Source: Burkholderiaceae bacterium
GTDB lineage: Bacteria > Pseudomonadota > Gammaproteobacteria > Burkholderiales > Burkholderiaceae_C
Assembly (NCBI GenBank): GCA_024235915.1
Contig: JACKLO010000021.1
Coordinates: 40,925-104,924 of the forward strand
DNA: 64,000 nt
Reading direction: 5' to 3'
The notes under the pieces were generated by a model. That model worked only from the letters and a program-made list of their open reading frames with translations, had not been told where the DNA came from and ran no database searches. Positions 39,417 through 48,933 of the stretch are shown piece after piece; the first letter of the stretch is position 1; each line of letters begins with the position of its first letter. Position numbers and translations under genes: made by a program.

Positions 39417-40637
39417 TCAGCCCAGACCGCCAGGCGGGCCGAAGGCGTCGGCCTCGAACGCCAGACGGCCGGTGAGACGGTGGTGTTCGCGCAGCGCAAA
39501 CCGGTCGGTCATGCCGGCGATGTAGTCGGCCACGGCCCGCGGCAGATCGCGCTCGGCCTTGGCCGCATGATCGGGCGGCAGTTCCTGCGGCGCGCTGCAA
39601 TAGGCCTCGAAAAGTTCCTGCACCACGCTGCGCGCGCGATCTGTCATCCCCATCACCTGCGGGTGCCGGTACAGCGCGCTGAACAGCAGCCGCTTCAGGC
39701 TGGCGCTGTCGCGCCTCAGATCGGCGCTGGCGCGCACCAAGGGCCCATGGTCGCGGCCCAGCTGGCGGGCCGCATCAGCATCGGCGGGCGCCAGCGCGTC
39801 CAAAGTGGCGCGCGTGTGGTCCACCACGTCGTACACCTGGGCCGACAGCATGTGGCGCAACGTCTCCGCCAACCAACGCCGGGGCTGGCTGGCCAGCCCC
39901 GGAAAGGCCGCCAGCGCCTGCGCCTGAAAGCGGTCGAACAGCGGTTGCCCGTTCAGTTGCTCCACCTGCAGCAGGCCCGCGCGGACCCCGTCGTCGATGT
40001 CATGCGCGTTGTAGGCGATCTCGTCGGCCAGATTCACCAGCTGCGCCTCCAGGCTGGGCTGGGTGCCGTCCAGGAAACGGCGCCCGATCCCGGCCGGCTC
40101 CTCGGCCTCCAGGCGTTCCGCCGTGGCGCGCGGGCATCGCTTGAGGATGCCCTCGCGCGCCTCGAAGCTCAGGTTCAGCCCATCGAAGGCCGCGTAGCGC
40201 TGTTCCAGCCGGTCCACGACACGCAGGCTCTGCAGGTTGTGCTCGAAGCCACCATGCGGCGCCATGCAGGCATCCAGCGCATCCTGGCCCGCGTGGCCAA
40301 AGGGTGTGTGGCCCAGGTCGTGCGCCAACGCGATCGCTTCGACCAGGTCCTCGTTGAGGTGCAGCAGGCGCGCCATCGAGCGGCTGAGCTGGGCCACCTC
40401 CAGCGAGTGCGTGAGGCGGGTGCGGAACAGGTCGCCCTCGTGGTTGATGAAGACCTGGGTCTTGTAGACCAACCGGCGAAATGCCGTGCTGTGCACGATG
40501 CGGTCGCGGTCGCGCTGGTGTTCGGTGCGCGGGGTCGGCGAGGGCTCGGGATGACGGCGTCCGCGGCTGCGTGCCGGGTCACTCGCCCACGGCGCCAGTC
40601 CCACGGTGGATCTCGATCCGTCGATGCGACCGGGCAT
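39417..40637 (-). CDS. dgt: Deoxyguanosinetriphosphate triphosphohydrolase-like protein
   Basis: 406 residues. The HD-domain pattern is clear: Phe-Arg-Arg-Leu-Val-Tyr-Lys-Thr-Gln-Val-Phe, Arg-Thr-Arg-Leu-Thr-His-Ser-Leu-Glu-Val (first metal-ligand His), Ala-His-Asp-Leu-Gly-His-Thr-Pro-Phe-Gly-His, and a later Asp-Glu-Ile-Ala-Tyr-Asn. It hydrolyses dNTPs to deoxynucleosides and triphosphate. The enzyme resembles the shorter bacterial dGTPase-like group rather than the 505-residue E. coli Dgt, so its nucleotide preference is open. The gene follows aroB by 38 nt, and the two are probably co-transcribed. Confidence 0.93.
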   Translation of the reverse strand: MPGRIDGSRSTVGLAPWASDPARSRGRRHPEPSPTPRTEHQRDRDRIVHSTAFRRLVYKTQVFINHEGDLFRTRLTHSLEVAQLSRSMARLLHLNEDLVEAIALAHDLGHTPFGHAGQDALDACMAPHGGFEHNLQSLRVVDRLEQRYAAFDGLNLSFEAREGILKRCPRATAERLEAEEPAGIGRRFLDGTQPSLEAQLVNLADEIAYNAHDIDDGVRAGLLQVEQLNGQPLFDRFQAQALAAFPGLASQPRRWLAETLRHMLSAQVYDVVDHTRATLDALAPADADAARQLGRDHGPLVRASADLRRDSASLKRLLFSALYRHPQVMGMTDRARSVVQELFEAYCSAPQELPPDHAAKAERDLPRAVADYIAGMTDRFALREHHRLTGRLAFEADAFGPPGGLG

Positions 40638-40675
40638 GCTTGTTTCGGGGCCGTCTGAAACAGGCTGGAAGGCGC

Positions 40676-41758
40676 TCAGCCGCCATGGGCGGCCAGCACC
40701 TCGGCCACCAGCGCGTCGGGTGCGGGCCGCATCGACGCCTGACCCGGCGCGTCCAGCAGCACGAAGCGGATCTCACCAGCTTCACTCTTCTTGTCCATGC
40801 GCATCAGCGACAGCCAGCGCTCGGCCCCCAGGGCGGGTGGCCGCACCGGGAGACCGGCGCGCTCAATCAATGCGGTCAACCGGGCCACGAAACGGTCGTC
40901 CACGCCACTCAGCCGCGCCGACAGCGCGGCCGCCAGCACCATGCCGCAGCCCACCGCTTCGCCATGAAGCCATTCGCCGAAGCCCAGTCCCGCCTCGATA
41001 GCGTGGCCGAAGGTGTGGCCGAAGTTCAGGATCGCGCGCAGGCCGGCCTCTTTCTCGTCGGCGCCCACCACCTGCGCCTTGATCTCGCAGCTGCGCCGCA
41101 CGGCGTGAACCAGCGCCCCAGGCTCGCGCGCCATCAGGGCATCGAGGTTCGTTTCGATCCAGTCCAGGAACGCCAGATCGGCGATCGGCCCGTACTTGAT
41201 CACCTCGGCCAAGCCGGCGGAGAACTCGCGGGGCGGCAACGTGGCCAGGGTGTCGAGGTCGCACAACACACGGCGCGGCTGGTAGAACGCGCCGATCATG
41301 TTCTTGCCCAGCGGGTGGTTCACCGCCGTCTTGCCGCCCACCGACGAATCCACCTGCGCCAGCAGCGTGGTCGGCAACTGCACGAAAGGCACGCCGCGCA
41401 TGAAGCAGGCGGCCGCAAACCCGGTGATGTCGCCCACCACGCCACCCCCCAGGGCGAAGAGCACCGTCTTGCGGTCCCCGCCCTCGGTGAGCAGGTGGTC
41501 AAAGATCCGGTTCAGCGTCGCCCAGTCCTTGTGCGCCTCGCCATCGGGCAGCAGCACCTGGGTGACGCGGGCGTAGCGCTGGCCCAATTGCTGCACCACC
41601 TGCTGGGCGTACAAGGGTGCCACGGTGGTGTTTGTGACCACCACCGCCAGCGCCGCCTTGGGCAGGTCAGACCATGCGGCCGGGTCGCCCAGCAGGCCCG
41701 GGCCGATCAGGATGTCGTAGCGCTCGTGGCCGGTGTCGACCGTGACGGTTTCTCGCAT
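40676..41758 (-). CDS. aroB: 3-dehydroquinate synthase
   Basis: 360 residues, the normal length. The NAD-binding core includes Gly-Gly-Gly-Val-Val-Gly-Asp-Ile-Thr-Gly-Phe, and metal-binding and active-site stretches are present as Glu-Val-Ile-Lys-Tyr-Gly-Pro, Leu-Asn-Phe-Gly-His-Thr-Phe-Gly-His-Ala and His-Gly-Glu-Ala-Val. It cyclises DAHP to 3-dehydroquinate in the shikimate pathway. It lies 57 nt downstream of aroK, the usual order aroK-aroB-dgt in Burkholderiales. Confidence 0.98.
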   Translation of the reverse strand: MRETVTVDTGHERYDILIGPGLLGDPAAWSDLPKAALAVVVTNTTVAPLYAQQVVQQLGQRYARVTQVLLPDGEAHKDWATLNRIFDHLLTEGGDRKTVLFALGGGVVGDITGFAAACFMRGVPFVQLPTTLLAQVDSSVGGKTAVNHPLGKNMIGAFYQPRRVLCDLDTLATLPPREFSAGLAEVIKYGPIADLAFLDWIETNLDALMAREPGALVHAVRRSCEIKAQVVGADEKEAGLRAILNFGHTFGHAIEAGLGFGEWLHGEAVGCGMVLAAALSARLSGVDDRFVARLTALIERAGLPVRPPALGAERWLSLMRMDKKSEAGEIRFVLLDAPGQASMRPAPDALVAEVLAAHGG

Positions 41759-41815
41759 GCCGCGAGTGTAGGCGGCGCCTTGACGCTGGCAGCGCGCGCG
41801 TCCGTGCGGGCGACT

Positions 41816-42367
41816 TCAGCCGTTTCCGACGGGTGATGGCACCTGCGCGGGGTCCACCAGACCTGCCAGTTCCAGTTGCATCAACACCATGTTCAGCAAG
41901 GCGGGCACCGAAGGCCGCGGCGTCTCGACGACGTAGTGGGCCGTGCGCCGATAAAGCGGGTCTCGCTCGCGGAAGAGCGTGCGCAGCTTGATGAGCGGAT
42001 TGCTCCCCTGCAGCAACGGTCGGTGCGTGTCATGGCGCAGGCGCCGCGCCAGTTCTTCAGGCGTGGAGCGGAGGTAGAACACCGTGCAGCGGCCATGCAG
42101 GGCATCACGGTTCTCCGGCCTCAGCACGGCACCACCGCCGGTGGCCAGCACCAGGCCATCGGCTTGCGTCAGCCTGGCGATGACCCGCTGTTCGACATCG
42201 CGAAAGGCGGGCTCGCCTTCCCGGTCGAAGTAGTCGCGAATGGAGCAGCCGATCTGCTGCTCGATCTCGGTGTCGCTGTCGGCGAAGTCCCGCCCGAGTT
42301 GTCGGGCCAGTTGCCGCCCGACCGTGGACTTGCCACAGCCGGGCATGCCGACGAGCGCGATGTTCAC
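41816..42367 (-). CDS. aroK: Shikimate kinase
   Basis: 183 residues from a GTG. The Walker A motif Gly-Met-Pro-Gly-Cys-Gly-Lys-Ser-Thr is at 7-15, with Asp-Thr-Glu-Ile for shikimate binding, Phe-Arg-Asp-Val-Glu, Thr-Gly-Gly-Gly-Ala-Val and the Arg-Pro-Leu-Leu lid segment. It phosphorylates shikimate at the 3-hydroxyl. In many proteobacteria aroK directly follows pilQ; here a large Ig-repeat gene lies between them, ending 12 nt upstream. Confidence 0.97.
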   Translation of the reverse strand: MNIALVGMPGCGKSTVGRQLARQLGRDFADSDTEIEQQIGCSIRDYFDREGEPAFRDVEQRVIARLTQADGLVLATGGGAVLRPENRDALHGRCTVFYLRSTPEELARRLRHDTHRPLLQGSNPLIKLRTLFRERDPLYRRTAHYVVETPRPSVPALLNMVLMQLELAGLVDPAQVPSPVGNG

Positions 42368-42379
42368 TGCAGCCGCTAG

Positions 42380-44788
42380 TTACTGCGTGTCGGTGCAGAC
42401 GCCGGTGGCCAGACCGGACTGGCTGCCGCGGCCATAGGGGCTGATGCCGAAGGCCGGGAAGACGTTTTCGTTGGTCAGCGCAGAGCCTGGCACGGGCAGG
42501 TTCCCCAGGCCGTACAGGTTGCCGACAAAACGTGCACGCGCTTCCGTACCCGCCACGCCACTGGCTGTCACCGTGACCACGAAATCGACCCAGGTGCCGA
42601 GGCTCCGGCCGTACTCGATCTGCACGATGGCCAAGCCATTGGCATCGGTCTTCGACGAGCCGACCATCTTGATGGCCACATCGGCCTTGCGGGGGTCGAT
42701 CTCGCCGTTGCCGTTCAGGTCTTCGCCGGTTTCGCGGATGCCGTTGCGATTCGCATCGTCATTCGGGCAGACGGGCTGCGTCGTCGTGCCGCCCTGGGTC
42801 CAGGCTGTTCCGCTCCAGCTGTAGTTCTCGGTATTGGCCAGGGTCAGCTGCTGCTGCCAGAAGTCGCCGTTCCAGAAGTAGAAGCCCTTGTAGAAGCCCG
42901 TGAGGTCCACCGACGGCGTGATCTGCACGTCCGGCTTGGCCTGGCCGGCAGCGTCGACCACCATCACCACGAACTCCTTGATGTAGGTGAGGCTGGCGTC
43001 GCCCGACTTGATCAGTTCGTTGGTGCGGATGTTCACCGACAGCGCTTCACTGGCCACCGTGATGGTGCTGGTCACCGAGTTTGGACAAGCGGTGGTTGCG
43101 AAGTCCCAATCGGTGAGCGCGTAACAGGCCCGGATGGTCACGCCATTGGTCGGGCTGGAACGCGTGCCCGCCCTGAACGTGCCCGTCGCCACGCCGTTGG
43201 CATTGGTGTAGGCGTAGTCACCACCGACCCAGGACACCGTGCCGTCGGAGTTGTTGACGTTGTCCGCAAGATCGAATCGCACCCGCACATTGGCGATCGG
43301 CGTATTGCCCGCCTTGACGAACAAGGCGCGCAACTGGACCTGGTTGTCCGTGGAGGCATCGGCATTGACCGACACGACGCTGGGACTCGGCGTCAGCGAG
43401 GCCGAATCGACGGGACCCACCGCCACCGGCACAGAGCCGGTGCCCGCGGTCTGCACCGTGATCTGGATGTCCTCGGGCAGTGCGTAACCCGCCGCGCTAG
43501 CCGTGACCGTGACGGTACCGGGACTCGCCGGCGCCACGTAGCTGTAGACATACTTGCCCCGGGCGTCGGTGGTCCCGCTGGCGGTGCCAAGCTGCGGTGA
43601 GGTGAGACTGACGATTTGGTCCGGCATGGCCACATCGTTCACGTCCACCAGGGTGAACTCGATCTGGTTGCCGGTGGAACTGGTGTTGACGATGGGCGAG
43701 AACGCTGACGTCAACTTGGCGCCGATGACCCGGAACGAGGCTGTGCGCGTCAATCCACCGCTGGTGGCAGTCACGGTCACGAGCCGGTTCGAACGGTCCG
43801 CCCCGATGCCGATGTCCGCGGTCACGATGCCCGCGGTGTTTGTCACCGAGCCACTGACGGTGGCCACGGCGCTTTCATCGACGCGGATGGTGACCGGAAT
43901 GCCAGGCAGTGCATTGCGGTTGGCGTCCACGGCCGCCACGGTGGCCCGCAGCGTGCTGGTGCCGGCGTTGGGCAGGCTGCTCGCGCTCAGGCTAAGGCTC
44001 AGGTCAGAGGCGACCGGCCCCGCTGTTGTCGCTGTGTCGGTGACGACAAGGTTGGCCGTGCGCGTCAGGCCACCGGCCACGGCGGTGACGACAATGGTCC
44101 GGTTGGTGGACAAGCCACCAATGCCGACAAGTGCCGTGACGGTTCCGTTCACATTGGTCACGGTCCCGCTGGGCGCGGCGGTGGCGCCGTTGTCCACCGT
44201 GATGGTGACCCCGGTGTTTGGCAGCACATTGCGCTTGGCATCCAGCGCCGTGACGGTGGCGGTGACTTGCTCGGCACCGGTGTTGACGATCGTCGGTGAG
44301 CTGAGCGTCAGGATGAGATCGGAAGGCAGGACGGTTGAACCGCCCGTCGACGTCACCTGAAGTGCTGCGGTCTGGCGCAAGGAGCCGCTGCGCGCTGTGA
44401 CCGTGATCGTGCGCTCCGAGAAGTCGGACCCGATGCCGATGGTGGCGCTCAGGATGCCACTGCTGTCAGTAACGGTGTCATTCGCGATGACCACACCACC
44501 GTTGTTCACCGACACGGTGACCGGCACGCCGGCCACCGAGTTGCGATTGGCATCCACCGCGATCACCGAAGCCACCACCGACTGGCTGCCGTCATTGGTG
44601 ACGCTTTGCGCGCCCAGTACGAGCACCAGTTCGGCCGCCTGCGGTGTGCCGCCCACACCACCACCGCCACCACTGCAGGCATCGCCACCCGCAATGTCCA
44701 CGCAGGTGTTGGAACCACCGCCACAAGCGGCCAGGGCCACCACCACAGCCGCCAGTGCGGCTCGCCACATCGTACGGATCATGTTCAT
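42380..44788 (-). CDS. Large Ig-like (Big_1/invasin-type) repeat lipoprotein in the pil-aro cluster
   Basis: 802 residues from the ATG at 44788, 11 nt after the pilQ stop, with a GAGG before it; an ATG at 44782 is also possible. The signal peptide ends in Leu-Ala-Ala-Cys-Gly-Gly-Gly-Ser, so it is probably lipidated. Three Big_1-like repeats of about 105 residues (roughly 45-350) share Asp-Ala-Asn-Arg-Asn, Pro-Val-Thr, Ile-Gly-Ile-Gly and Thr-Ala-x-x-Gly-Gly-Leu-Thr-Arg-Thr-Ala. Two more divergent Ig-like segments follow. Near residues 675-695 an Asp-x-Asn-x-Asn-Gly pair resembles a calcium loop of the dockerin or thrombospondin type 3 sort. Surface or secretin-associated adhesion is an inference. 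Confidence 0.88.
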   Translation of the reverse strand: MNMIRTMWRAALAAVVVALAACGGGSNTCVDIAGGDACSGGGGGVGGTPQAAELVLVLGAQSVTNDGSQSVVASVIAVDANRNSVAGVPVTVSVNNGGVVIANDTVTDSSGILSATIGIGSDFSERTITVTARSGSLRQTAALQVTSTGGSTVLPSDLILTLSSPTIVNTGAEQVTATVTALDAKRNVLPNTGVTITVDNGATAAPSGTVTNVNGTVTALVGIGGLSTNRTIVVTAVAGGLTRTANLVVTDTATTAGPVASDLSLSLSASSLPNAGTSTLRATVAAVDANRNALPGIPVTIRVDESAVATVSGSVTNTAGIVTADIGIGADRSNRLVTVTATSGGLTRTASFRVIGAKLTSAFSPIVNTSSTGNQIEFTLVDVNDVAMPDQIVSLTSPQLGTASGTTDARGKYVYSYVAPASPGTVTVTASAAGYALPEDIQITVQTAGTGSVPVAVGPVDSASLTPSPSVVSVNADASTDNQVQLRALFVKAGNTPIANVRVRFDLADNVNNSDGTVSWVGGDYAYTNANGVATGTFRAGTRSSPTNGVTIRACYALTDWDFATTACPNSVTSTITVASEALSVNIRTNELIKSGDASLTYIKEFVVMVVDAAGQAKPDVQITPSVDLTGFYKGFYFWNGDFWQQQLTLANTENYSWSGTAWTQGGTTTQPVCPNDDANRNGIRETGEDLNGNGEIDPRKADVAIKMVGSSKTDANGLAIVQIEYGRSLGTWVDFVVTVTASGVAGTEARARFVGNLYGLGNLPVPGSALTNENVFPAFGISPYGRGSQSGLATGVCTDTQ

Positions 44789-44799
44789 GCGCTTCGCCC

Positions 44800-46965
44800 T
44801 CAACGCACCGACGTGCGGTCGGAAACGATCTTCGGGGTGATGAAGATCAGCAGTTCGGTCCGTTGGGAACTGCGGGTGTTGTTCTTGAACAGGTGGCCGA
44901 GCACCGGGATGTCGCCCAGCAGCGGCACCTTGTTCTCCGTCGTGCTGTCCTCCTGCTGGAAGATGCCGCCGATGACCACGGTGCCGCCGTTCTCCACGAG
45001 CACCTGCGTCTGCACCTGCTTGGTGTTGATGGCCGGGCCGGCCGTGGTGAGGTCGCCGCGGCTGTCCTTGTTGACCAGCAGGTCCATGATCACATTGCCT
45101 TCCGGCGTGATTTGAGGCGTGACTTCCAGGCTCAGTGTGGCCTTCTTGAACGAGATCGACGTGGCGCCGCTGCTCGTGGCCTGCTGATACGGGATTTCCT
45201 CGCCCTGCTCGATGCGGGCCTTGGTCTGGTCGGCCGTCAGCAGGCGCGGGCTGGACACGATCTTGCCCTTGCCGTCGGCCTCCAGCGCCGAGAGCTCCAG
45301 ATTCAGGAAACGGTTGGCCGACGCGTTGAACAGCGACAGTGCGAAGGTGGCTGCACTGGCACCACCCAGGCTGCTGGTGTTGGCCGGCAGGTTGACCATC
45401 TGCGTGTTCGTGAAGTCGATCGGCAAGGCCACCTGCCCCGTCTGTGCACCGACGGCGGTGTAATTGCCACCCACGGTGATGCCGGCGCGCTGCGGGCGTG
45501 TCAGGTCCACGGCGCCGAGCTTCACGCCCAGTGCACGACCAAAGCTGTCGTCGGCCTCGACGATGCGGGCCTCGATCAGCACCTGGCGCACCGGGATGTC
45601 GATGCGGGCGATCAGGCTGGTGATCTCGTCGAGCTTGCTCGGGATGTCGGACACGAACAGCTGGTTGGTACGTTGCTCGTAGAGCACGCTGCCGCGCGGC
45701 GACAAGATGCGCGTGGTCTGCTGCGCACCGCCCGCGCCACCGCCGCCGCCCTGGCCCTGGTTCTGACCGGTCAGGCCCCGGGCCACCTCCTCGGCCTTGG
45801 TGTAGTTGAGCTGGAAGGCCTGGGTGCGCAGCGGCTCAAGTTCCTCGATCTTCTTGCGGGCTTCGAGGTCAAGCTGCTCCTTGGCCGCGAGTTCGTCCTT
45901 GGGTGCGATCCACAGCACGTTGCCGTTCTTGCGCACGCCCAGGCCCTTGCTCTGCAGGATGATGTCCAGGGCCTGATCCCAGGGCACGTCCTTCAGCCGC
46001 AGCGTGACGGTGCCGGCGACGGTGTCGCTGGTCACCACGTTGAAGTTGGTGAAGTCGGCGATCACCTGCAGGAGGGCGCGCACCTCGATGTTCTGGAAGT
46101 TCAGGCTCAGCTTCTCGCCCTGGAAGCCCGGGCCCTGCGTGAGCTTGTTCGGGTCGACCTTGACGGGCCGCACCTCGAGCACGAACTGGTTGTCGCTCTG
46201 GTAGGCGCTGTGTTCCCAGTCGCCGGTGGGTTCGACCACCATGCGCACGTTGTCGCCGCTCTGGAAGGTCGACACGCTCTGCACAGGTGTGCCGAAATCG
46301 GTGACGTCCAGGCGCCGACGCAGCGTGTCGGGCAGCTTGGCGCGCAGGAACTCGACCACCAGACCTTTGCCCTGCTGGCGGATGTCCACACCCACCTGGG
46401 TGCTGGGCAAGGTCACCAGCACACGACCGGCGCCGTCGCTGCCGCGGCGGAAGTCGATGTCCCGCAGCGCCATCGACTGCTCGTTCTGCGACGGCGCGAA
46501 CTGCGTGGCGGTCGGTGGCGTGGTCGGCGCCGCAGCGGCCTGGGTCGGGGCCGCAGCGGCCGGCTGCGCCTGCGCCACCTGCGTGCTGCTGCCCAGCACC
46601 AGCACCAGGGCATTGCCCTCGATCCTGGCCACGTAATTGGCCGCCTGACGCAGCATCAGCACCAGCCGCGTGCGCTCGCCAGCCTGCGCCACGTTCACCG
46701 AGCGCAAGTTGCCTTGGTTGATCTCAACCGCGTTGCGCCCCAGGTCGTTGCCCACGCCCGGCAGGTCCACCGCGATGCGCGGCGGCGTCTGCACCGAGAA
46801 GCCGGCGGGCACGGCGGCCAGCGGCTGCTTGAGTTCGATGCGCAGGACATCGGTTCCCGCCTGCTGGCTGCTCGTGATCGACTGGATCGCGTTCTGCGCC
46901 CAGGCCGCCAACGGCAGGCTGCAACCGAACACCAGCGCCGCCAGCCCGGCCCGCCACTTCTGCAT
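44800..46965 (-). CDS. pilQ: Type IV pilus secretin PilQ
   Basis: 721 residues from the ATG at 46965, chosen because it has GAGGAG nine bases upstream and starts with a normal signal peptide ending Ala-Ala-Trp-Ala-Gln. An ATG at 47031 overlaps the pilP stop and would add 22 residues before that signal. AMIN domains occupy about 30-290, then STN and secretin N0/N1 domains, and the secretin core from about 450 with Val-Pro-Leu-Leu-Gly-Asp-Ile-Pro-Val-Leu-Gly-His-Leu-Phe. It forms the outer-membrane pore for the pilus. A Gly/Gln-rich insert sits near 440-460. Confidence 0.96.
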   Translation of the reverse strand: MQKWRAGLAALVFGCSLPLAAWAQNAIQSITSSQQAGTDVLRIELKQPLAAVPAGFSVQTPPRIAVDLPGVGNDLGRNAVEINQGNLRSVNVAQAGERTRLVLMLRQAANYVARIEGNALVLVLGSSTQVAQAQPAAAAPTQAAAAPTTPPTATQFAPSQNEQSMALRDIDFRRGSDGAGRVLVTLPSTQVGVDIRQQGKGLVVEFLRAKLPDTLRRRLDVTDFGTPVQSVSTFQSGDNVRMVVEPTGDWEHSAYQSDNQFVLEVRPVKVDPNKLTQGPGFQGEKLSLNFQNIEVRALLQVIADFTNFNVVTSDTVAGTVTLRLKDVPWDQALDIILQSKGLGVRKNGNVLWIAPKDELAAKEQLDLEARKKIEELEPLRTQAFQLNYTKAEEVARGLTGQNQGQGGGGGAGGAQQTTRILSPRGSVLYEQRTNQLFVSDIPSKLDEITSLIARIDIPVRQVLIEARIVEADDSFGRALGVKLGAVDLTRPQRAGITVGGNYTAVGAQTGQVALPIDFTNTQMVNLPANTSSLGGASAATFALSLFNASANRFLNLELSALEADGKGKIVSSPRLLTADQTKARIEQGEEIPYQQATSSGATSISFKKATLSLEVTPQITPEGNVIMDLLVNKDSRGDLTTAGPAINTKQVQTQVLVENGGTVVIGGIFQQEDSTTENKVPLLGDIPVLGHLFKNNTRSSQRTELLIFITPKIVSDRTSVR

Positions 46966-47027
46966 GATGCGCTTCTCCTCGGGATGTCCTGCCTGCCGGC
47001 TCGTCGTCGCTTGCACCGCACTGCTCG

Positions 47028-47582
47028 TCATCGTGCGCCCTCCTGCAGCTGCAGGCTCGCGCTGCGCTCGATCCATTCACCGGCCGCGTCCTGCACGATC
47101 TCGCGCAGCGACACGCCGGTCTCGTCGATGCGCGTCACGCGCCCGTAGTTCTGGCCCAGGTAGTCACCCACCTTGACCTGGTAGAGCAGGCTGTCCACCC
47201 GCAGCAGCGCGAACGGCTGCCCGCCGCGGCTGACACTGCCCACCATGACCATGTTGTCCAGCGGGTAGGCTTCCAGCGGCTCCTTGCGGCGGTTGAGCTC
47301 CGAGGACAGCAGTGAATTGGGTTGCCGCGCCTCCTGCTTGATGGCGACCGACAGCTTCTGGGTGCTGAACGGGTCCACCGCCGCCACGGAGGTGTAGGGC
47401 TCGGGCGCGAAGGCCTTGGGCGCGGCCAGCGGCGAAATGTTGGGCTTGACCTCACGGCGCTGCTGGTCCATCCAGCCGCGCAGCTCGTCCTCGTTGGCGC
47501 TGCAGGCGGCCAGCATCAGGCCCGCCATCGTGACCAGCACGGCCCGCGGCCAGACCTGGCGAGGGGTGTGTTGGCGGTTCAC
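47028..47582 (-). CDS. pilP: Type IV pilus assembly lipoprotein PilP
   Basis: 184 residues. The signal peptide ends in the lipobox Met-Leu-Ala-Ala-Cys-Ser. The C-terminal beta-sandwich has Leu-Asp-Asn-Met-Val-Met-Val-Gly and Val-Lys-Val-Gly-Asp-Tyr-Leu-Gly-Gln-Asn-Tyr-Gly, as in the PilP/HR domain that binds PilQ. It links the PilN/PilO inner-membrane dimer to the secretin. The start overlaps the pilO stop by 4 bp. Confidence 0.96.
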   Translation of the reverse strand: MNRQHTPRQVWPRAVLVTMAGLMLAACSANEDELRGWMDQQRREVKPNISPLAAPKAFAPEPYTSVAAVDPFSTQKLSVAIKQEARQPNSLLSSELNRRKEPLEAYPLDNMVMVGSVSRGGQPFALLRVDSLLYQVKVGDYLGQNYGRVTRIDETGVSLREIVQDAAGEWIERSASLQLQEGAR

Positions 47583-48283
47583 TTGCGCCCCTTCTTCTGG
47601 TTGGCCTTGGACGCGTCGGCCTTGGCCTTCTTCTGCGCGTCGATTTCGCCCTGGTCCAGATAGCGGTAGGTGCGCGCCGTGGCGTCCATCGTCAGTGTGG
47701 CGACGTTGGGGTCCTTGCCCGGGCGCGCGATGTTCAGGTTGTGCAAGGTGACGATGCGGGACAGGTTGGCCACATCCGCCACGAAGGCGCCGATGTCGTG
47801 ATACCGGCCACTGACGCGCACGGCGATCGGCAGCACCGCGTAGTGGTCCTTGACCTCGACGTTGCCCGGCCGGAACAACTCGAACTGCAGACCTCGACCC
47901 AGGCCTGCCTGGTTGATGTCGGACAGCAGGGCGTCCATCTCGGCCTTGCCCGGCAGCTGCTTCTCCAGCTGGATCACGTACTCCTCGACCTGCAGCTTCT
48001 GCTTGCGCAGTTCACTCAGGTTGACGGCCTGACGCAGCTTGTCGCGGAATTCATTTCGCAGTGGCTGTTCGCGCGCGATCTCGCCGTCCAGTTCCTCCTG
48101 GGCGCCGGACACCACGAACCACCAACCCAGCCCCACCACCGCCAGCGCCGCCAGCAGCCAGGCCGACACCTTCGGCAGCATGGGCCACTGGCCCGGCTCA
48201 TTGGTGTCCAGACCGCGGAACTGGGACGCCGCACGGTCGAAGGTGCTGGCGATGTCGACGTTGAAGCTCGATGCTTTGGCCAT
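47579..48283 (-). CDS. pilO: Type IV pilus inner-membrane protein PilO
   Basis: 234 residues from the ATG at 48283, which has AGGA six bases upstream. A GTG at 48295 overlaps the pilN stop and would add four residues. One transmembrane helix at about 42-62 is followed by a coiled-coil segment and a ferredoxin-like periplasmic domain. It pairs with PilN. The C-terminus is Lys-rich (Lys-Lys-Ala-Lys-Ala-Asp, then Lys-Lys-Gly-Arg-Lys). Confidence 0.96.
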   Translation of the reverse strand: MAKASSFNVDIASTFDRAASQFRGLDTNEPGQWPMLPKVSAWLLAALAVVGLGWWFVVSGAQEELDGEIAREQPLRNEFRDKLRQAVNLSELRKQKLQVEEYVIQLEKQLPGKAEMDALLSDINQAGLGRGLQFELFRPGNVEVKDHYAVLPIAVRVSGRYHDIGAFVADVANLSRIVTLHNLNIARPGKDPNVATLTMDATARTYRYLDQGEIDAQKKAKADASKANQKKGRK

Positions 48284-48291
48284 CGTCGTCC

Positions 48292-48933
48292 TCACGAAGC
48301 CTTGGCAGCGGCCGGCCGGGCACCGGACGCTGAGGCAGCCGGTTCGGGAGCCGCCGGCCGCTTGATGGACAGGCGCAGCGTGAATTCGAACAACCGGCGC
48401 TGGTCGGCGTCGCGTTCACGGGCGTTGCGGTCGCGGCCGGTCACGCCAGCCGCCTTGATCTCCACCAGTTCCGGCTTCTCCAGCCAGGGCGAGCTGTAGA
48501 GCGTATTGCGCAGGAATTCGGACACCCGCTCATTGGTCTGTGCGGTGCCGACGATGGTGACCGCATTGCCGGTCTGCCGGATCGAGGTCAGGTAGACGCC
48601 TTCAGGCGCCTGCTTGACCAGCTCATCCAGCAGATGAACCGGGGTGTTGCGATCGGTCTGCAAGTCTTCGACGGCGGCCTGCCGGTCCTTCAGGGCCTGG
48701 ATCTCGGCACGCAGGGTGGCGATGTCCTTGATCTGCGTGTCCAGCTTCCGGATCTCGGCCTTGAGCAGTTCGTTGCGCTGCTGCTGCGCCGCCTGCATCT
48801 GCTGCAGCACCGAGGTCCAGCCGCCCACCACCAGGGCACCGGCCACGGCGGCGATGCCGAGCGTGATGAAGAAGTTCTGCTTGCGCTGCTTGCGCCGCGC
48901 TTCGCGGTGCGGCAGCAGGTTGATCAGGATCAC
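48292..48933 (-). CDS. pilN: Type IV pilus inner-membrane protein PilN
   Basis: 213 residues. The N-terminal Met-Ile-Leu-Ile-Asn-Leu-Leu-Pro-His-Arg-Glu peptide, which docks into PilM, is intact. One transmembrane helix at about 22-43 and a coiled coil precede the periplasmic fold. The tail is Ala/Pro-rich. The start overlaps the pilM stop (4 bp). Confidence 0.97.
   Translation of the reverse strand: MILINLLPHREARRKQRKQNFFITLGIAAVAGALVVGGWTSVLQQMQAAQQQRNELLKAEIRKLDTQIKDIATLRAEIQALKDRQAAVEDLQTDRNTPVHLLDELVKQAPEGVYLTSIRQTGNAVTIVGTAQTNERVSEFLRNTLYSSPWLEKPELVEIKAAGVTGRDRNARERDADQRRLFEFTLRLSIKRPAAPEPAASASGARPAAAKAS

Noticed and set aside
42380..44788. The Ig-repeat protein as a PEP-CTERM substrate
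   Set aside because: Its C-terminus has no Pro-Glu-Pro motif, hydrophobic helix or Arg cluster, and it has a lipobox instead.
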